From contig NZ_JAVDVK010000001.1 in the NCBI RefSeq assembly GCF_031456835.1, positions 868,001 to 932,000 of the forward strand: a DNA stretch of 64,000 bases. Reading direction: 5' to 3'. The notes under the pieces were generated by a model. That model was not told where the DNA came from. It did not search any database and saw nothing but the letters and a program-made list of their open reading frames with translations. This document shows, piece by piece, positions 1-9,338 of this stretch; within the stretch, counting starts at the first letter, position 1, and each line of letters opens with the position of its first letter. The stretch comes from Leifsonia shinshuensis. GTDB taxonomy: Bacteria; Actinomycetota; Actinomycetes; Actinomycetales; Microbacteriaceae. Both the position numbers and the translations under genes were made by a program.

Positions 1-612
1 AGCATGGCGACGCCCGGCGCGCGAGTCGCCGTGTCGAACGAGAACGGAACCGCCGGAACCTACTCCTGGCAGTGCGACGCCGGACATCCGTCGTACCAGG
101 CGAGCATCGAGCGCATCCTGGGCGGGCGGCGGTGCCCGATCTGCCGGCACGCCCGCGGCGGCGCGGACCGCGTGCCCGTCGGCGAGGCGTTCATCAGCCG
201 CTGGGCTACGGCGCCCGCCTCCGCCGCCGAGCCCGAGCTCAAGCGACGGCTGGCCGCACGGCTCGACCTCGACCTGAGCAGGAACGCGGTCCGGGTCGCG
301 ACGCCGTTCCACTCGCATCTGGAGGTCTGGCCCGACATCCTGCTGCCCGAGCTGAAGGTCGCGATCGAGTACGACACCACCGGGCGGCACGGGCTCGAGC
401 ACGTCGGGCCGCGCGAGACGTCCGACCGGCGGAAGGACCGGCTGCTGCGCGCCGTCGGCTGGGAAGTCGTCCGCGTGCGGTGCGGCAAGCTCCAGCCGCT
501 GGGGCCGTACGACGTGCAGGCCGGAGGGGTCACGGATGCGCTGGTCGAGCGGATCCTCGACCGACTGGGGGAGATCCGGGGCGAGCTGTTCGTCGCCGCC
601 TACCGGCGCTGA
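1..612 (+). CDS. Zinc-ribbon plus Vsr/DUF559-like endonuclease-fold protein, 5' end outside window
   Basis: The frame is open to the first base, and the first ATG (position 4) is probably internal, so this is the C-terminal part of a longer protein. Near the start there is a zinc-ribbon pattern: W-x-C, then G-H, and about 20 residues later C-P-I-C. The second half carries the block of the Vsr/DUF559 fold: an acidic residue in WPDILLPELKVAIEYD, a following histidine, then D-R-R-K-D-R-L and GWEVVRVR. Proteins of this type in actinobacteria often have several zinc-ribbon repeats upstream of the nuclease-like domain. A DNA-binding or nicking role is inferred; no partner gene is visible. Confidence 0.6.
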   Translation, partial: SMATPGARVAVSNENGTAGTYSWQCDAGHPSYQASIERILGGRRCPICRHARGGADRVPVGEAFISRWATAPASAAEPELKRRLAARLDLDLSRNAVRVATPFHSHLEVWPDILLPELKVAIEYDTTGRHGLEHVGPRETSDRRKDRLLRAVGWEVVRVRCGKLQPLGPYDVQAGGVTDALVERILDRLGEIRGELFVAAYRR

Positions 613-713
613 ACGCCTGCATTTCAGGGCATCCGCCCTCTGGTGGGCCGCCGCGCAGGGCCGTTACGCTGGGCGGCGAACCGGCATCCACCAGCTCTCA
701 CGAGGAGGACACC

Positions 714-1142
714 ATGCCGTCGATCCTGAACCCGTACCTCAACTTCCGCGGCTCCGCCCGGGAGGCCATGGACTTCTACCGATCCGTCTTCGGCGGGGAG
801 GTGCAGCGCAGCACCTTCGCCGAATACCAGATGGCCCAAGATCCGGCCGACAACGACCTGATCATGCACTCGCAGCTGACCAGCCCGGCGGGCTTCACGC
901 TCATGGCTGCGGATGTGCCCGCCCACATGGACTTCACGCAGGGCTCCTCGATCTCCATCTCGCTCAGCGGCGACGACGAGGCCGAGCTGACCGGCTACTG
1001 GGAGAAGCTCGTCGAGGGCGGCAACGTCATCGAGCCGCTCAACAAGGCGCCGTGGGGCGACAGCTTCGGCATGGCGATCGACCGGTTCGGCGTGCAGTGG
1101 CTGGTCAACATCGCCGGCACACCGCCCGAGCAGCAGGGCTGA
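714..1142 (+). CDS. VOC family protein (PhnB-like glyoxalase fold)
   Basis: The product has 142 residues and starts at ATG 714 behind a good ribosome site (CGAGGAGGA, 701-709). The N-terminus (NPYLNFRGSAREAMDFYRSVFGGE) has the PhnB-type VOC signature, and a second half-module ends in FGVQWLVN. These proteins are small single-domain vicinal-oxygen-chelate members, often linked to stress or antibiotic contexts; the substrate is unknown. It stands alone, downstream of the nuclease-like gene and convergent with the small gene at 1155. Confidence 0.85.
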   Translation: MPSILNPYLNFRGSAREAMDFYRSVFGGEVQRSTFAEYQMAQDPADNDLIMHSQLTSPAGFTLMAADVPAHMDFTQGSSISISLSGDDEAELTGYWEKLVEGGNVIEPLNKAPWGDSFGMAIDRFGVQWLVNIAGTPPEQQG

Positions 1143-1154
1143 CGCCCGGCCCGC

Positions 1155-1379
1155 TCAGCCGTGCAGCTCGGCGAGAGCGGCGTCGAACGACCGGAAGTAC
1201 GTGCGGCGGCCGGGGCGGCCGATCTGCGTCACCTCGTACATGGCGTCCAGCTGCAGGATGAACCCGACGACGGGAGGCGCGCCGATCGCGGCGACGCGGG
1301 TGTCGCTCACCCGCCACTCATGGTCCGAGATCTCCGACACCTCCAGCCCCTGCCGGACGAACCTCGCGTGCGTTTTCAT
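1155..1379 (-). CDS. Small conserved-looking hypothetical protein
   Basis: A 74-residue protein read from ATG 1379 (an in-frame ATG at 1391 would add four residues). It contains an aromatic/charged C-terminal half (YEVTQIGRPGRRTYFRSFDAALAEL) and no signal peptide or membrane segment. No ribosome site is convincing for either start. Codon third positions are GC-rich as in neighbouring genes, which supports coding. No family is recognised; it resembles short orphan proteins common in Microbacteriaceae genomes. Confidence 0.55.
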   Translation of the reverse strand: MKTHARFVRQGLEVSEISDHEWRVSDTRVAAIGAPPVVGFILQLDAMYEVTQIGRPGRRTYFRSFDAALAELHG

Positions 1380-1521
1380 GACACCAGCCAAGTGGACCGG
1401 CCGTTCTGCGGCCAGGCCTTGACAGCTGACATCGGCGGGTGTGAGGAGTGCTGTATTCCCGCGCGTCCCCGGGCGGAGCTATGGTTCAGCCGTCCGCATC
1501 CGGAACGCCGTGGAGGTCGTC

Positions 1522-2364
1522 ATGTGCCGTTGGCTCGCATACTGGGGAGAGCCGCTGAAGCCCTCCGAACTGATCCTGGACACGCAGCACTCGCTGGTGG
1601 CCCAGTCGCTGAACTCGCCGCTCGGCGCGGAGACGGTCAACGGCGACGGCTTCGGTTTCGGCTGGTACCCCGAGGACACGAGCCACGGCAACGTGCCGGC
1701 TCTCTTCCACAGCATCGAGCCGGCCTGGCACGACGAGAACCTGCGCGAGCTGACGAGTTCGATCGCGAGCCCGCTCTTCTTCGGGCATGTCCGCGCGGCA
1801 GCCGGTCCGCCCATCCAGCAGTCGAACTGCCACCCGTTCCGCCACGAGAACTGGCTGTTCATGCACAACGGCTTCCTGGATGGATTCCTGAAGATGAAGC
1901 GCGACCTCGCGTTCGCGATCGACCCGTCGCTGTATCCGCTGATCCACGGGACCACGGACACGGAGGTGCTCTTCTACCTCGCGCTGACGATGGGCCTGCA
2001 GGACGACCCCGCCGCCGGACTGGCGCGCGCCATCCGGATGGTCGAGCAGGTGGGGCAGAGCAAGGGCATCCAGTTCCCGATGCAGGGAACGGTCGCGGTG
2101 TCGGACGGCTCGACGCTCTGGGCGTTCCGCTACTCCACGTCGCACAAGAGCCGCACGCTCTACCACTCGGTCGACATCCCCGAGCTCCGTGAGCTGTACC
2201 CGGACGCCGCGCGCCTCGAGGTCTTCGGCGAGAAGGCCAAGGTCGTGGTGTCGGAACCGCTGACCGACCTCCCGGGCGCCTTCGTCGAGGTGCCGGAGTC
2301 GACCCTCGCGATCGTCGACGCGTCCGGTTACCACCACGAGCCGTTCCTGGACGAGGCCGCCTGA
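1522..2364 (+). CDS. Class II glutamine amidotransferase (YafJ-like)
   Basis: The start at 1522 is chosen because it puts cysteine at position 2 (MCRWLAYWG), the N-terminal nucleophile of class II glutaminase domains; TGGAGG lies 5-10 bases upstream. The 280-residue protein has the usual landmarks: NGDGFGFGWY, FGHVRAA, the SNCHPF loop and FMHNGFL. This family is a stand-alone Ntn-type amidase domain that releases ammonia from glutamine or a glutamyl compound. Some members act in ergothioneine synthesis (EgtC), but no other egt gene is nearby, so the substrate is open. Confidence 0.85.
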   Translation: MCRWLAYWGEPLKPSELILDTQHSLVAQSLNSPLGAETVNGDGFGFGWYPEDTSHGNVPALFHSIEPAWHDENLRELTSSIASPLFFGHVRAAAGPPIQQSNCHPFRHENWLFMHNGFLDGFLKMKRDLAFAIDPSLYPLIHGTTDTEVLFYLALTMGLQDDPAAGLARAIRMVEQVGQSKGIQFPMQGTVAVSDGSTLWAFRYSTSHKSRTLYHSVDIPELRELYPDAARLEVFGEKAKVVVSEPLTDLPGAFVEVPESTLAIVDASGYHHEPFLDEAA

Positions 2365-2403
2365 ACGGCGGCCCCGCCCGGGTGAAACGCAGGTGAACGA
2401 CGG

Positions 2404-2892
2404 TCAGTCGCCGTCCATCACCTTGCGCACGAACGCGTCAACGTGCTCGCGGAGCGCGTCGATCCGCTGCTGCCGCGCCGCCTCGACGTCGAACCCCACG
2501 TAGGCGGTCGGAGGGCGGCGGCGGACGTTCGCCGAGCACTGGAACTCGGCGCACACGAGCGTGCCGAGGGTGTTGCCGTTGCGCCCGGCCCGGCCAGCGC
2601 GCTTGGCGATGAAGAACAGCACGTCATTCGGCAGGTGCACGTCCTCGCACCACGAGCACTGGGGACGCGATCGGATGCGGCCCTCGGCCTGGCGCAGGAG
2701 CACGCCGACGGGCGCGCCGTCGATTTCCGCGACGACGTAGCCCACCTGCGGCTGCCGTCGGTCGCGCCAGCCGAGGAAGTCGAGCTGGTCCCAGCGGATG
2801 TCCGCGAGGTCGGGGATGGTGAGCTCCTTGCGCTCGCGCTGTGACGCGTTGACGAAGGAGGAACGGAGTTGTTGCTCAGTGAGCGGAAGCAT
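2404..2892 (-). CDS. FBP-domain treble-clef zinc-finger protein
   Basis: A 162-residue protein starting with MLPLTEQQLRSSFVNASQRE. The C-terminal half holds two cysteine pairs, CSWC (about residue 86) and CAEFQC (about 123), separated by a stretch rich in Arg and Gly. This matches the elongation-factor-G-binding/FBP C-terminal treble-clef finger, in which the protein binds the ribosomal factor EF-G (fusidic-acid protection in the FusB type). The antibiotic role is not demonstrated for actinobacterial members. Convergent with the amidotransferase at 1522. Confidence 0.75.
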   Translation of the reverse strand: MLPLTEQQLRSSFVNASQRERKELTIPDLADIRWDQLDFLGWRDRRQPQVGYVVAEIDGAPVGVLLRQAEGRIRSRPQCSWCEDVHLPNDVLFFIAKRAGRAGRNGNTLGTLVCAEFQCSANVRRRPPTAYVGFDVEAARQQRIDALREHVDAFVRKVMDGD

Positions 2893-3223
2893 GGATGAAC
2901 GCCTGACTGTCGTGAATCGGTCGTGAGCGGACGGAAGGTCCGCGAGAGGTCGCCGGGCATGCCGCAGCGACAGGTGCGCGCCAGGGCGCGCGGGAATCAC
3001 CGAGAGGGGGACAGTGCTATCTCGCGCCGGCGCTGAGCGCGCCGACGACCTCCAGACGCCCAGCGGCCGACGGCGCGACGGCCGTGGCTGCAGCGGGCTG
3101 CGAGATGAGCGGGTTCACGCCACCACTCTATCGCGGCCGCGCCCGGGCGCCGCGGGCCCGAGGGTGTCTTCCCGCTGTCGGTGGTGAGCGGGACCATGGG
3201 TCTCACGACCGAGAGGAGACCTC
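2893..3223. other. Intergenic stretch with no supported gene
   Basis: About 330 bases between the FBP gene (leftward) and the RidA gene (rightward), so it must contain both promoters. It is very GC-rich and holds several short inverted repeats, but no clear promoter could be chosen. A 33-codon minus-strand frame (3017-3118, GTG start) exists but lacks a ribosome site. Confidence 0.5.
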
Positions 3224-3613
3224 ATGTCCGCCCAGGTGACCCCCGTCGACCCGCCGGAGCTGTACCGGAGCCCGGCCTTCGCCCAGGGGATGATCGCGCC
3301 CGCCGGTCCGCTGCTGTTCGTCGGAGGTCAGAACGGCGTCGACGCCGAAGGCGCACTGCTCGAGGGCCTCGCGGCCCAGACCGAGCAGGCGCTCCGCAAT
3401 CTGCTGGCGGTGTTGGCTGCGGCCGGGAGTGGTCCCGCGTACGTCGCCCGGCTGACGATCCACCTCGCACCGGGGATCGACCCGACCGAGGCCTACGGAG
3501 CGACCCGCACCGTGTGGGGCGACCACCGCACCGCGGTCACCGTGCTGACCGTGGCGCCGGCCCGGCCGGGAGCCCTGGTGGAGATCGACGCCGTGGCGGC
3601 GGTCCCGGTCTGA
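3224..3613 (+). CDS. RidA/YjgF family protein
   Basis: A 129-residue RidA-fold protein with an excellent ribosome site (GAGAGGAGAC) before ATG 3224. The pattern FVGGQNGVD, TEQALRNL and VEIDAVAAV matches the family. RidA proteins hydrolyse reactive enamine/imine intermediates from PLP enzymes. The canonical RidA arginine that binds the carboxylate (in the segment before VEI) is not obvious: the corresponding segment reads ARPGALVEID. This could therefore be one of the Rid subgroups of unknown substrate. Confidence 0.8.
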   Translation: MSAQVTPVDPPELYRSPAFAQGMIAPAGPLLFVGGQNGVDAEGALLEGLAAQTEQALRNLLAVLAAAGSGPAYVARLTIHLAPGIDPTEAYGATRTVWGDHRTAVTVLTVAPARPGALVEIDAVAAVPV

Positions 3614-3620
3614 GCCGCGC

Positions 3621-3845
3621 TCACTCGTCCCGCGAGTCCGGCCCGTCGAACTCCTCGAGCTCCTCCACGACCGCCTCGCCTTCCGCGCCGGTGTCGTCGC
3701 GCCCGCCGTCGTCGGCGGCCTCGTCACCGGTCGGACCGGACTGGAACGCCCCGGTGCCTTCGTCGAGCGTGCCCTCGCCGTCGGGGTAGCCGGCGTCGTC
3801 CGGGTACTCGTCGTTGCGGTCGCTGTTCGCGTCGTCGCGCGTCAT
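3621..3845 (-). CDS. Small, highly acidic hypothetical protein
   Basis: A 74-residue protein with a strong ribosome site (GAGGAGG, 5 bases before ATG 3845). Roughly 40 percent of its residues are Asp or Glu, with almost no hydrophobic core, so it is probably unstructured. It is convergent with ridA and divergent from the phytochrome gene. Similar acidic mini-proteins are frequent in Microbacteriaceae and have no assigned role. Confidence 0.6.
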   Translation of the reverse strand: MTRDDANSDRNDEYPDDAGYPDGEGTLDEGTGAFQSGPTGDEAADDGGRDDTGAEGEAVVEELEEFDGPDSRDE

Positions 3846-3983
3846 CTCGTCCTCCTCGTTCGTCGGGCGCATGCGTCCCGGATATCGCTCCCCGGCATCA
3901 TCCCCCGCGTTCGCGAAGAGCACACCCGCCAAATTCGAATAACGACCGAACTGAATGTTCTGCCGATCCTGTACTAGGGTCGA

Positions 3984-5903
3984 GTGGTGGTGGATGGTGG
4001 TGCCGTGTCCGACGCTTCGGAGCGTCGAAGGCTCGAAGAATGCGTGAAAGAGCCGATCCGGACGCCGGGCCGCATCCAATCGTTCGGGATGCTGTTCGTG
4101 GTCGATGTGGCCACCTACGAGATCGTCACCGCGAGCGAGAACGCCGCCGAATGGCTGGGCCGCTCCGTCTCCGAGCTGGGCAGCCCGACGCTCGAGTGGA
4201 GCGTGACCGCGCAGACGCACGGGGACCCGATCCGGATCGACCTGCAGGGCGCGCCGTATGACGCGATCACGCACCGCCTCGGTGAGCAGGTGCTGATCGA
4301 GCTGGAGCCCACCGACGCACCCGACGTGCCGAACTCGTCCGTCGTCGCCGCGATCCGGTCGCTCGGCCTGCTGGCGGATGCGGACGCACTGCGCCAGGCG
4401 GCCGCCGACGAGGTGAAGCGCATCAGCGGCTTCGACCGTGTGATGGTGTACCGCTTCTTCGAGGACGGCCACGGCGAGGTCGCGGGGGAGGCGTCCGAAC
4501 CCGACATGGAGTCGTACCGCGGCCTGCACTTCCCGGCGTCGGACATCCCGCAGCAGGCGCGCTCGCTCTACCTCACCAAGCTCTCGCGCCAGATCGTCAG
4601 CACGGAGGACGCGGGCACGCCGCTCGTCTCGGTGGCCGAGTCCGCACCGCTCGATCTCAGCAGTGCCGAGCTGCGCGCCGTGTCGCCCCACCACCTGCAG
4701 TTCATGCGCAACATGGGCCAGGCGTCGACCGTCTCCTTCTCGCTCATCCAGGACGACCGCCTGGTCGGCATGATCACATGCGCGCATCGCACCCAGCGCC
4801 GGATGCCGATCCTGCTCCGCCGTGCGCTGGAGGTGCTGGCGGCGCAGCTGACCCTGCAGCTCGGCGCGCTCGAGTCGATCGGGCGGCTGCGCCGCGACCT
4901 GACCATCCGGGAGCAGCGGGCGGCGGTACTCGCCGGCGTCCCGTCCTCCGACGACCCGCTGCTGACGCTCGTCGAGAGCGGCGAGGAGCTCCGCCGGCTG
5001 GTCGGCGCCGACGGCGCGATCCTCGCGCTGGACGGCGTCAGCCGCAGCATCGGCGACGTGCCGCTGATCGACCGCAGCCTGCTCCTTGCGGCCACGGGCA
5101 CCGAGTCGCTGAGCACGAACGAACTGGAGCGCTCGCACCCCGGACTCGCGGCGCTGATGCCGGGGTTCGCCGGGCTGATGGTCGTGCCGGTGGGCGCCCA
5201 CGGCGTCCTGCTGTTCTTCCGCCACGAAGTGACCCGCGTGATCCGCTGGCTGGGCGACCAGACCGCCGCCAACCGCGAGACCGCCCTGTCTCCGCGACGC
5301 TCGTTCTCCGAGTGGCGCCAGAGCGTCGAGGGCAGCGCGCTGCCCTGGGGCTCCGTCGCCGAGGAGGCCCGCGAGCTGGGCCGCGACCTGGCGCGTGCGC
5401 TCGACCGCCGCCGGGAGGCGCAGCTCGCCCAGCTCGCGATGATCGACCACCTGACCGGGCTGCACAACCGCCGGTCGTTCGAGCACGAGCTCGAGAAGGC
5501 CGTCTCGGCGGGGGAGGGCGGCGTGCTGCTGTTCCTCGACCTCGACGGGTTCAAGTCGATCAACGACCGGCACGGGCACGAGACGGGGGATGCGGTGCTC
5601 CGCACGATCGCCCGGCGCCTCACCCGGGACAGCCGCTCGTCCGACGTCATCTCGCGTCTTGCCGGCGACGAGTTCGTCGTGCTGAGCGGCGGCACCGGCC
5701 ACGAGGACGGGGAGGCGTTCGCCGCCCGCCTGGTGCGCGACATCGCCGACCCGATCGACACGGCCCGCGGCCCGATGACGGTCACCGCGTCGTGCGGCGT
5801 CATCACGATCGAGCCGGGGAAGACGGCGAAGCAGCTCGTGGATGCGGCGGATGCGGCCATGTACCGCGCGAAGAACTCCGGCCGCAACCGCGTCTCCCTC
5901 TGA
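3984..5903 (+). CDS. Bacteriophytochrome-type diguanylate cyclase (PAS-GAF-PHY-GGDEF)
   Basis: A 639-residue red-light sensor joined to a c-di-GMP synthase. Cys20 lies in the N-terminal segment before the PAS domain (EECVKEPI...PGRIQSFG), the place where bacteriophytochromes attach biliverdin. The GAF domain has PASDIP (D187-I188-P189) and the chromophore histidine region SPHHLQFMRNMG (about 236). The PHY tongue motif PRRSF is at 437-441. The GGDEF domain has the active-site variant AGDEF (560-564) with an RSSD inhibitory I-site five residues earlier, so activity and product inhibition are both plausible. GTG 3984 follows a TACTAG box (3972-3977) by about 6 bases, consistent with a leaderless mRNA; GTG 4005 is an alternative. 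No haem oxygenase gene is in the window. Confidence 0.9.
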   Translation: MVVDGGAVSDASERRRLEECVKEPIRTPGRIQSFGMLFVVDVATYEIVTASENAAEWLGRSVSELGSPTLEWSVTAQTHGDPIRIDLQGAPYDAITHRLGEQVLIELEPTDAPDVPNSSVVAAIRSLGLLADADALRQAAADEVKRISGFDRVMVYRFFEDGHGEVAGEASEPDMESYRGLHFPASDIPQQARSLYLTKLSRQIVSTEDAGTPLVSVAESAPLDLSSAELRAVSPHHLQFMRNMGQASTVSFSLIQDDRLVGMITCAHRTQRRMPILLRRALEVLAAQLTLQLGALESIGRLRRDLTIREQRAAVLAGVPSSDDPLLTLVESGEELRRLVGADGAILALDGVSRSIGDVPLIDRSLLLAATGTESLSTNELERSHPGLAALMPGFAGLMVVPVGAHGVLLFFRHEVTRVIRWLGDQTAANRETALSPRRSFSEWRQSVEGSALPWGSVAEEARELGRDLARALDRRREAQLAQLAMIDHLTGLHNRRSFEHELEKAVSAGEGGVLLFLDLDGFKSINDRHGHETGDAVLRTIARRLTRDSRSSDVISRLAGDEFVVLSGGTGHEDGEAFAARLVRDIADPIDTARGPMTVTASCGVITIEPGKTAKQLVDAADAAMYRAKNSGRNRVSL

Positions 5904-5936
5904 TCCCGCGGCCGTCGTCCGCGTAGGCTGCGCGGC

Positions 5937-6680
5937 ATGCCGGATCCGATGCACTTCGATCGCCACGCCGCGCTCTACGACCGCGCGCGGCCGCCGTACC
6001 CGGACAGCCTCCGCGACCGGTTGCGGCAGCTCGGGCTCCTGACGCCCGGACGCCGCGCCCTCGACCTCGGGGCCGGCAGCGGTCAGGCGACACGACTGCT
6101 GGTGGACGCAGGGATGGACGTCACCGCCGTCGAGCCGGGTCCGGCCCTCGCGGACATCCTGCAGCAGCGGTTCCCCCAGGTGCACGTCGTCCGTTCCACG
6201 GCCGAGGAGTACGTACCGGAGCCGGGTTCCCTCGACCTCGTCACGATCGCGACCGCTGTGCACTGGTTCGACCTCGACCGTGTCCTCCCGTCGCTCCGGC
6301 AGGCGCTCGCGCCCGGTGGCCGCGTCGCCGTCTGGCGCACCGTGTACGGCGACACGAGCGTGCCGCCGTCGCTTTTCCGCGAACGCGTCCAGGCCATCGC
6401 CGACCGGCGGGACGCTCCGGCACGGCCCGGGCCCGACGAGACGGAGACGGAGGCGTGGGCGCGGCTGCTGACCGCCGGAGGGCTGTTCGTCGTCGACCAT
6501 CGCGAGGAGCTCGGCTGGAGCATCGTGCTCGACGCCGACGGCATCCAGGCGCTCTTCACCACCTTCAGCGACTGGTCGGAGGCCGAGGCCGAGCAGGCGG
6601 CGGAGGCCGTCCGCGAGCTGGGCGGGACGGTCGTCGAGCGCTACGTGACGCCGCTCATCGTGCTCGCTCCGGCCGGCTGA
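5937..6680 (+). CDS. Class I SAM-dependent methyltransferase
   Basis: A 247-residue methyltransferase with N-terminal FDRHAALYDRARPPYPD, motif I LDLGAGSGQATRLL (about residues 42-55), an acidic residue ending the next strand (VTAVEPG) and ATAVHWFDLD at motif IV. This is the UbiE/COQ5-like fold of the group that resembles trans-aconitate methyltransferases. It lies 33 bases after the phytochrome and could be co-transcribed, though no functional link is apparent. Substrate unknown. Confidence 0.8.
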   Translation: MPDPMHFDRHAALYDRARPPYPDSLRDRLRQLGLLTPGRRALDLGAGSGQATRLLVDAGMDVTAVEPGPALADILQQRFPQVHVVRSTAEEYVPEPGSLDLVTIATAVHWFDLDRVLPSLRQALAPGGRVAVWRTVYGDTSVPPSLFRERVQAIADRRDAPARPGPDETETEAWARLLTAGGLFVVDHREELGWSIVLDADGIQALFTTFSDWSEAEAEQAAEAVRELGGTVVERYVTPLIVLAPAG

Positions 6681-6768
6681 CCGGCCCCGGAGCGGCACCC
6701 CTGTCGATCCGCGGTCTTCCCGTTCGACGTCTGGTCAGGAGATCATCCGAGACGAAGGAGGACATGTC

Positions 6769-7179
6769 ATGAGCGAGTTCATCATCCTGATCCAGGGGGA
6801 CGCGCAGCGCTGGGAGTCGATGAGCGAGGCCGACCGCGCCGAGATCGATGCGGCGCACCGCACGTTCCGGCAGCGCGCGGGGGAGGCGATCCTCGCCTCC
6901 GGCGAGCTCCAGGGACCGCGGACTGCGGTGACGCTGCGCGGCGGCGCGGACGGCGAGCCGATCGCGGTCGACGGCCCGTTCACCGAGGCGAAGGAGGTCG
7001 TCGGCGGGTTCTACGTGATCGACGTCCCCGACCGGGAGGCGGCCGTCGCGCTCGCCTCGCTGCTCGCGGAGGCCCGGCACGACCACAGCGGGGTGCAGGT
7101 GCAGCCGCTCGTCGATCACAGCGCCGAGCAGCGTGCCGAGGCGGAGGCCCGGGAGGCTTCAGCACCGGTCGCCGGGTAG
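6769..7179 (+). CDS. YCII/DGPF-domain protein
   Basis: A 136-residue protein with strong ribosome site (GAAGGAGGACATGTC) and the DGPF signature (VDGPFTEAKEVVGGFYVID). DGPF/YCII proteins commonly sit beside ECF42-type sigma factors. Here the gene is alone; a second DGPF gene with its sigma factor is at 15891-17428. The C-terminal 30 residues are Glu/Ala-rich and probably disordered. Enzymatic function unknown. Confidence 0.8.
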   Translation: MSEFIILIQGDAQRWESMSEADRAEIDAAHRTFRQRAGEAILASGELQGPRTAVTLRGGADGEPIAVDGPFTEAKEVVGGFYVIDVPDREAAVALASLLAEARHDHSGVQVQPLVDHSAEQRAEAEAREASAPVAG

Positions 7180-7322
7180 TGGTTCCCCCGGGATGCCGTC
7201 CGTTCGCGTCGGGTTGAGACGTATCCGTTCGAAGGATTTCGTTTCCGCGTCGGGGCCGGCATCCCCGGGCCTCGACAACGCTATCGAGCCGCGGGCCGTG
7301 TCCCCAATTCGGCGGACAGAAA

Positions 7323-7339
7323 CCGTCAACAGTTGACGG
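7323..7339. promoter_or_regulatory. 17-bp near-perfect palindrome
   Basis: CCGTCAAC-A-GTTGACGG: two perfect 8-base arms around one central base. It lies between two convergent genes, so it is not an obvious promoter operator. It may be a short hairpin or a stray regulator site. Confidence 0.35.
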
Positions 7340-7357
7340 GGTGGACGGCCCGTCTAC

Positions 7358-7400
7358 GACGACGCCGCCCGCCTCCGAGGGGGAGACGGGCGGCGTCGTC
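7358..7400. terminator. Bidirectional terminator hairpin
   Basis: A perfect 14-base stem (7358-7371 with 7387-7400, GACGACGCCGCCCG and its complement) around a 15-base loop. It lies directly after the ABC permease stop (7407, leftward) and downstream of the DGPF gene (rightward). It has no T-tract, as is usual for actinobacterial hairpin terminators. Confidence 0.75.
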
Positions 7401-7406
7401 GCGTGA

Positions 7407-8170
7407 TCAGTTGAACTTCCTCCGGTACTTCACGATGGCGTACGCGTAGGCGGCGACGAGGATGCCGACCAGCCACGCCAGCGCCACCCAGATGTCCGTG
7501 CCCACCGGCTGGCCGGAGAACAGCGCCCGGATCGTGTCGACGATGGAGGTGACGGGCTGGTTCTCCGCGAACCAGGCCACCGGCGCCGGCATCGACTCGG
7601 TCGGGACGAAGGCCGAGCTGATGAAGGGCAGGAAGATCAGCGGGTAGCTGAACGCGCTCGCGCCGTCCACCGTCTTCGCCGAGAGCCCCGCGATCACGGC
7701 GATCCAGGTCAGTGCCAGCGTGAACAGGATCAGGATGCCCGCGACCGCGAGCCAGGCTCCGACGGAGGCCCCGGTGCGGAACCCCATGATCAGCGCGACG
7801 CCGATCACCAGCGCGACCGAGATGACGTTCGCGACGAGCGACGTCAGCACGTGCGCCCAGAGGACGGACGAGCGGGCGATCGGCATCGACTGGAACCGTT
7901 CGAAGATGCCGCCCTGCAGGTCGAGGAACAGCCGGTACGCCGTGTAGGCGATCCCCGAGGCGATGGTGATCAGCAGGATGCCCGGCAGCATGTAGTCGAT
8001 GTACGACTCGCCGGAGCCGATGCGGATCGCGCCGCCGAGCACGTAGACGAACAGCAGCATCAGCGCGATCGGGGTGACCGCGGTGGTGATGATCGTGTCC
8101 GGGCTGCGGAGGATGTGGCGCAGCGAACGGCCCGTGAGGGTGCGCGTGTCGCTGAGGACGTAGGTGCTCA

Positions 8171-8171
<1 letters not shown>
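7407..8171 (-). CDS. ABC-2 type exporter permease (DrrB-like)
   Basis: A 254-residue membrane protein with about six hydrophobic segments (from residue 28 to 248) and a short basic C-terminus. It has the ABC-2 pattern, with DLQGGIFERFQSMPIARSSVLWAHV after the second segment. It is the last gene of the PadR-DUF1048-ATPase-permease operon and overlaps the ATPase stop by one base (TGATG). In this family the permease pairs with a DrrA-like ATPase to export drugs or lipids. Confidence 0.9.
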
Positions 8172-8955
<784 letters not shown>

Positions 8956-8959
<4 letters not shown>

Positions 8960-9336
8960 GCGTTCTTCCCCTTCGTTTCCTCGTCGACGGCCGTGTCGAT
9001 CGCCTGGGTGAGGCGGTCCCGCTCCTTGTCCATCCACCGTTGGCCCGTGTAGGCCTCGGTGAACGTCTGGGCGAACTCGGCCGGGTCGTCGCCGACCAGC
9101 TCGCGGATGGGCGTGCCGTCCGTCGCCGCGCGCTCCCACAGGTCGGCGAAGTCGCCCAGCATGGTGACCAGCACCTCGCCGTCGACCAGGCCGCCCTGGT
9201 ACATGAAGTAGCGGTGGAAGGCCTTGGCGGAACCGCGGTAGGGCTCCGGGAGCGCGTCGATGCGCGCGACGTACTGCTTGTACTGCTTCTTCTGCTCGAG
9301 CGAGCCGGTGAGGGCTTCGAACCACTTCGCTGCCAT
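8956..9336 (-). CDS. DUF1048 domain protein
   Basis: A 126-residue, soluble, largely helical protein (MAAKWFEALTGSLEQKKQYKQY start). DUF1048 proteins occur next to PadR regulators and DrrAB-like exporters, exactly the arrangement here. Its molecular function is unknown. The stop overlaps the ATPase start, and the start lies two bases after the PadR stop, indicating translational coupling. Confidence 0.85.
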
Positions 9337-9338
9337 GA

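Noticed and set aside
3017..3118. 33-residue minus-strand peptide (GTG start)
   Set aside because: No ribosome site, low-complexity Ala-rich sequence and no partner; kept as a possibility only.
3621..6698. Very long minus-strand open frame (about 1025 codons) across the phytochrome and methyltransferase genes
   Set aside because: It is the mirror of GC-rich coding on the + strand; the translation is Arg/His/Gly/Ala-rich without domains. Only its last 74 codons, with their own ribosome site, are kept as a gene.
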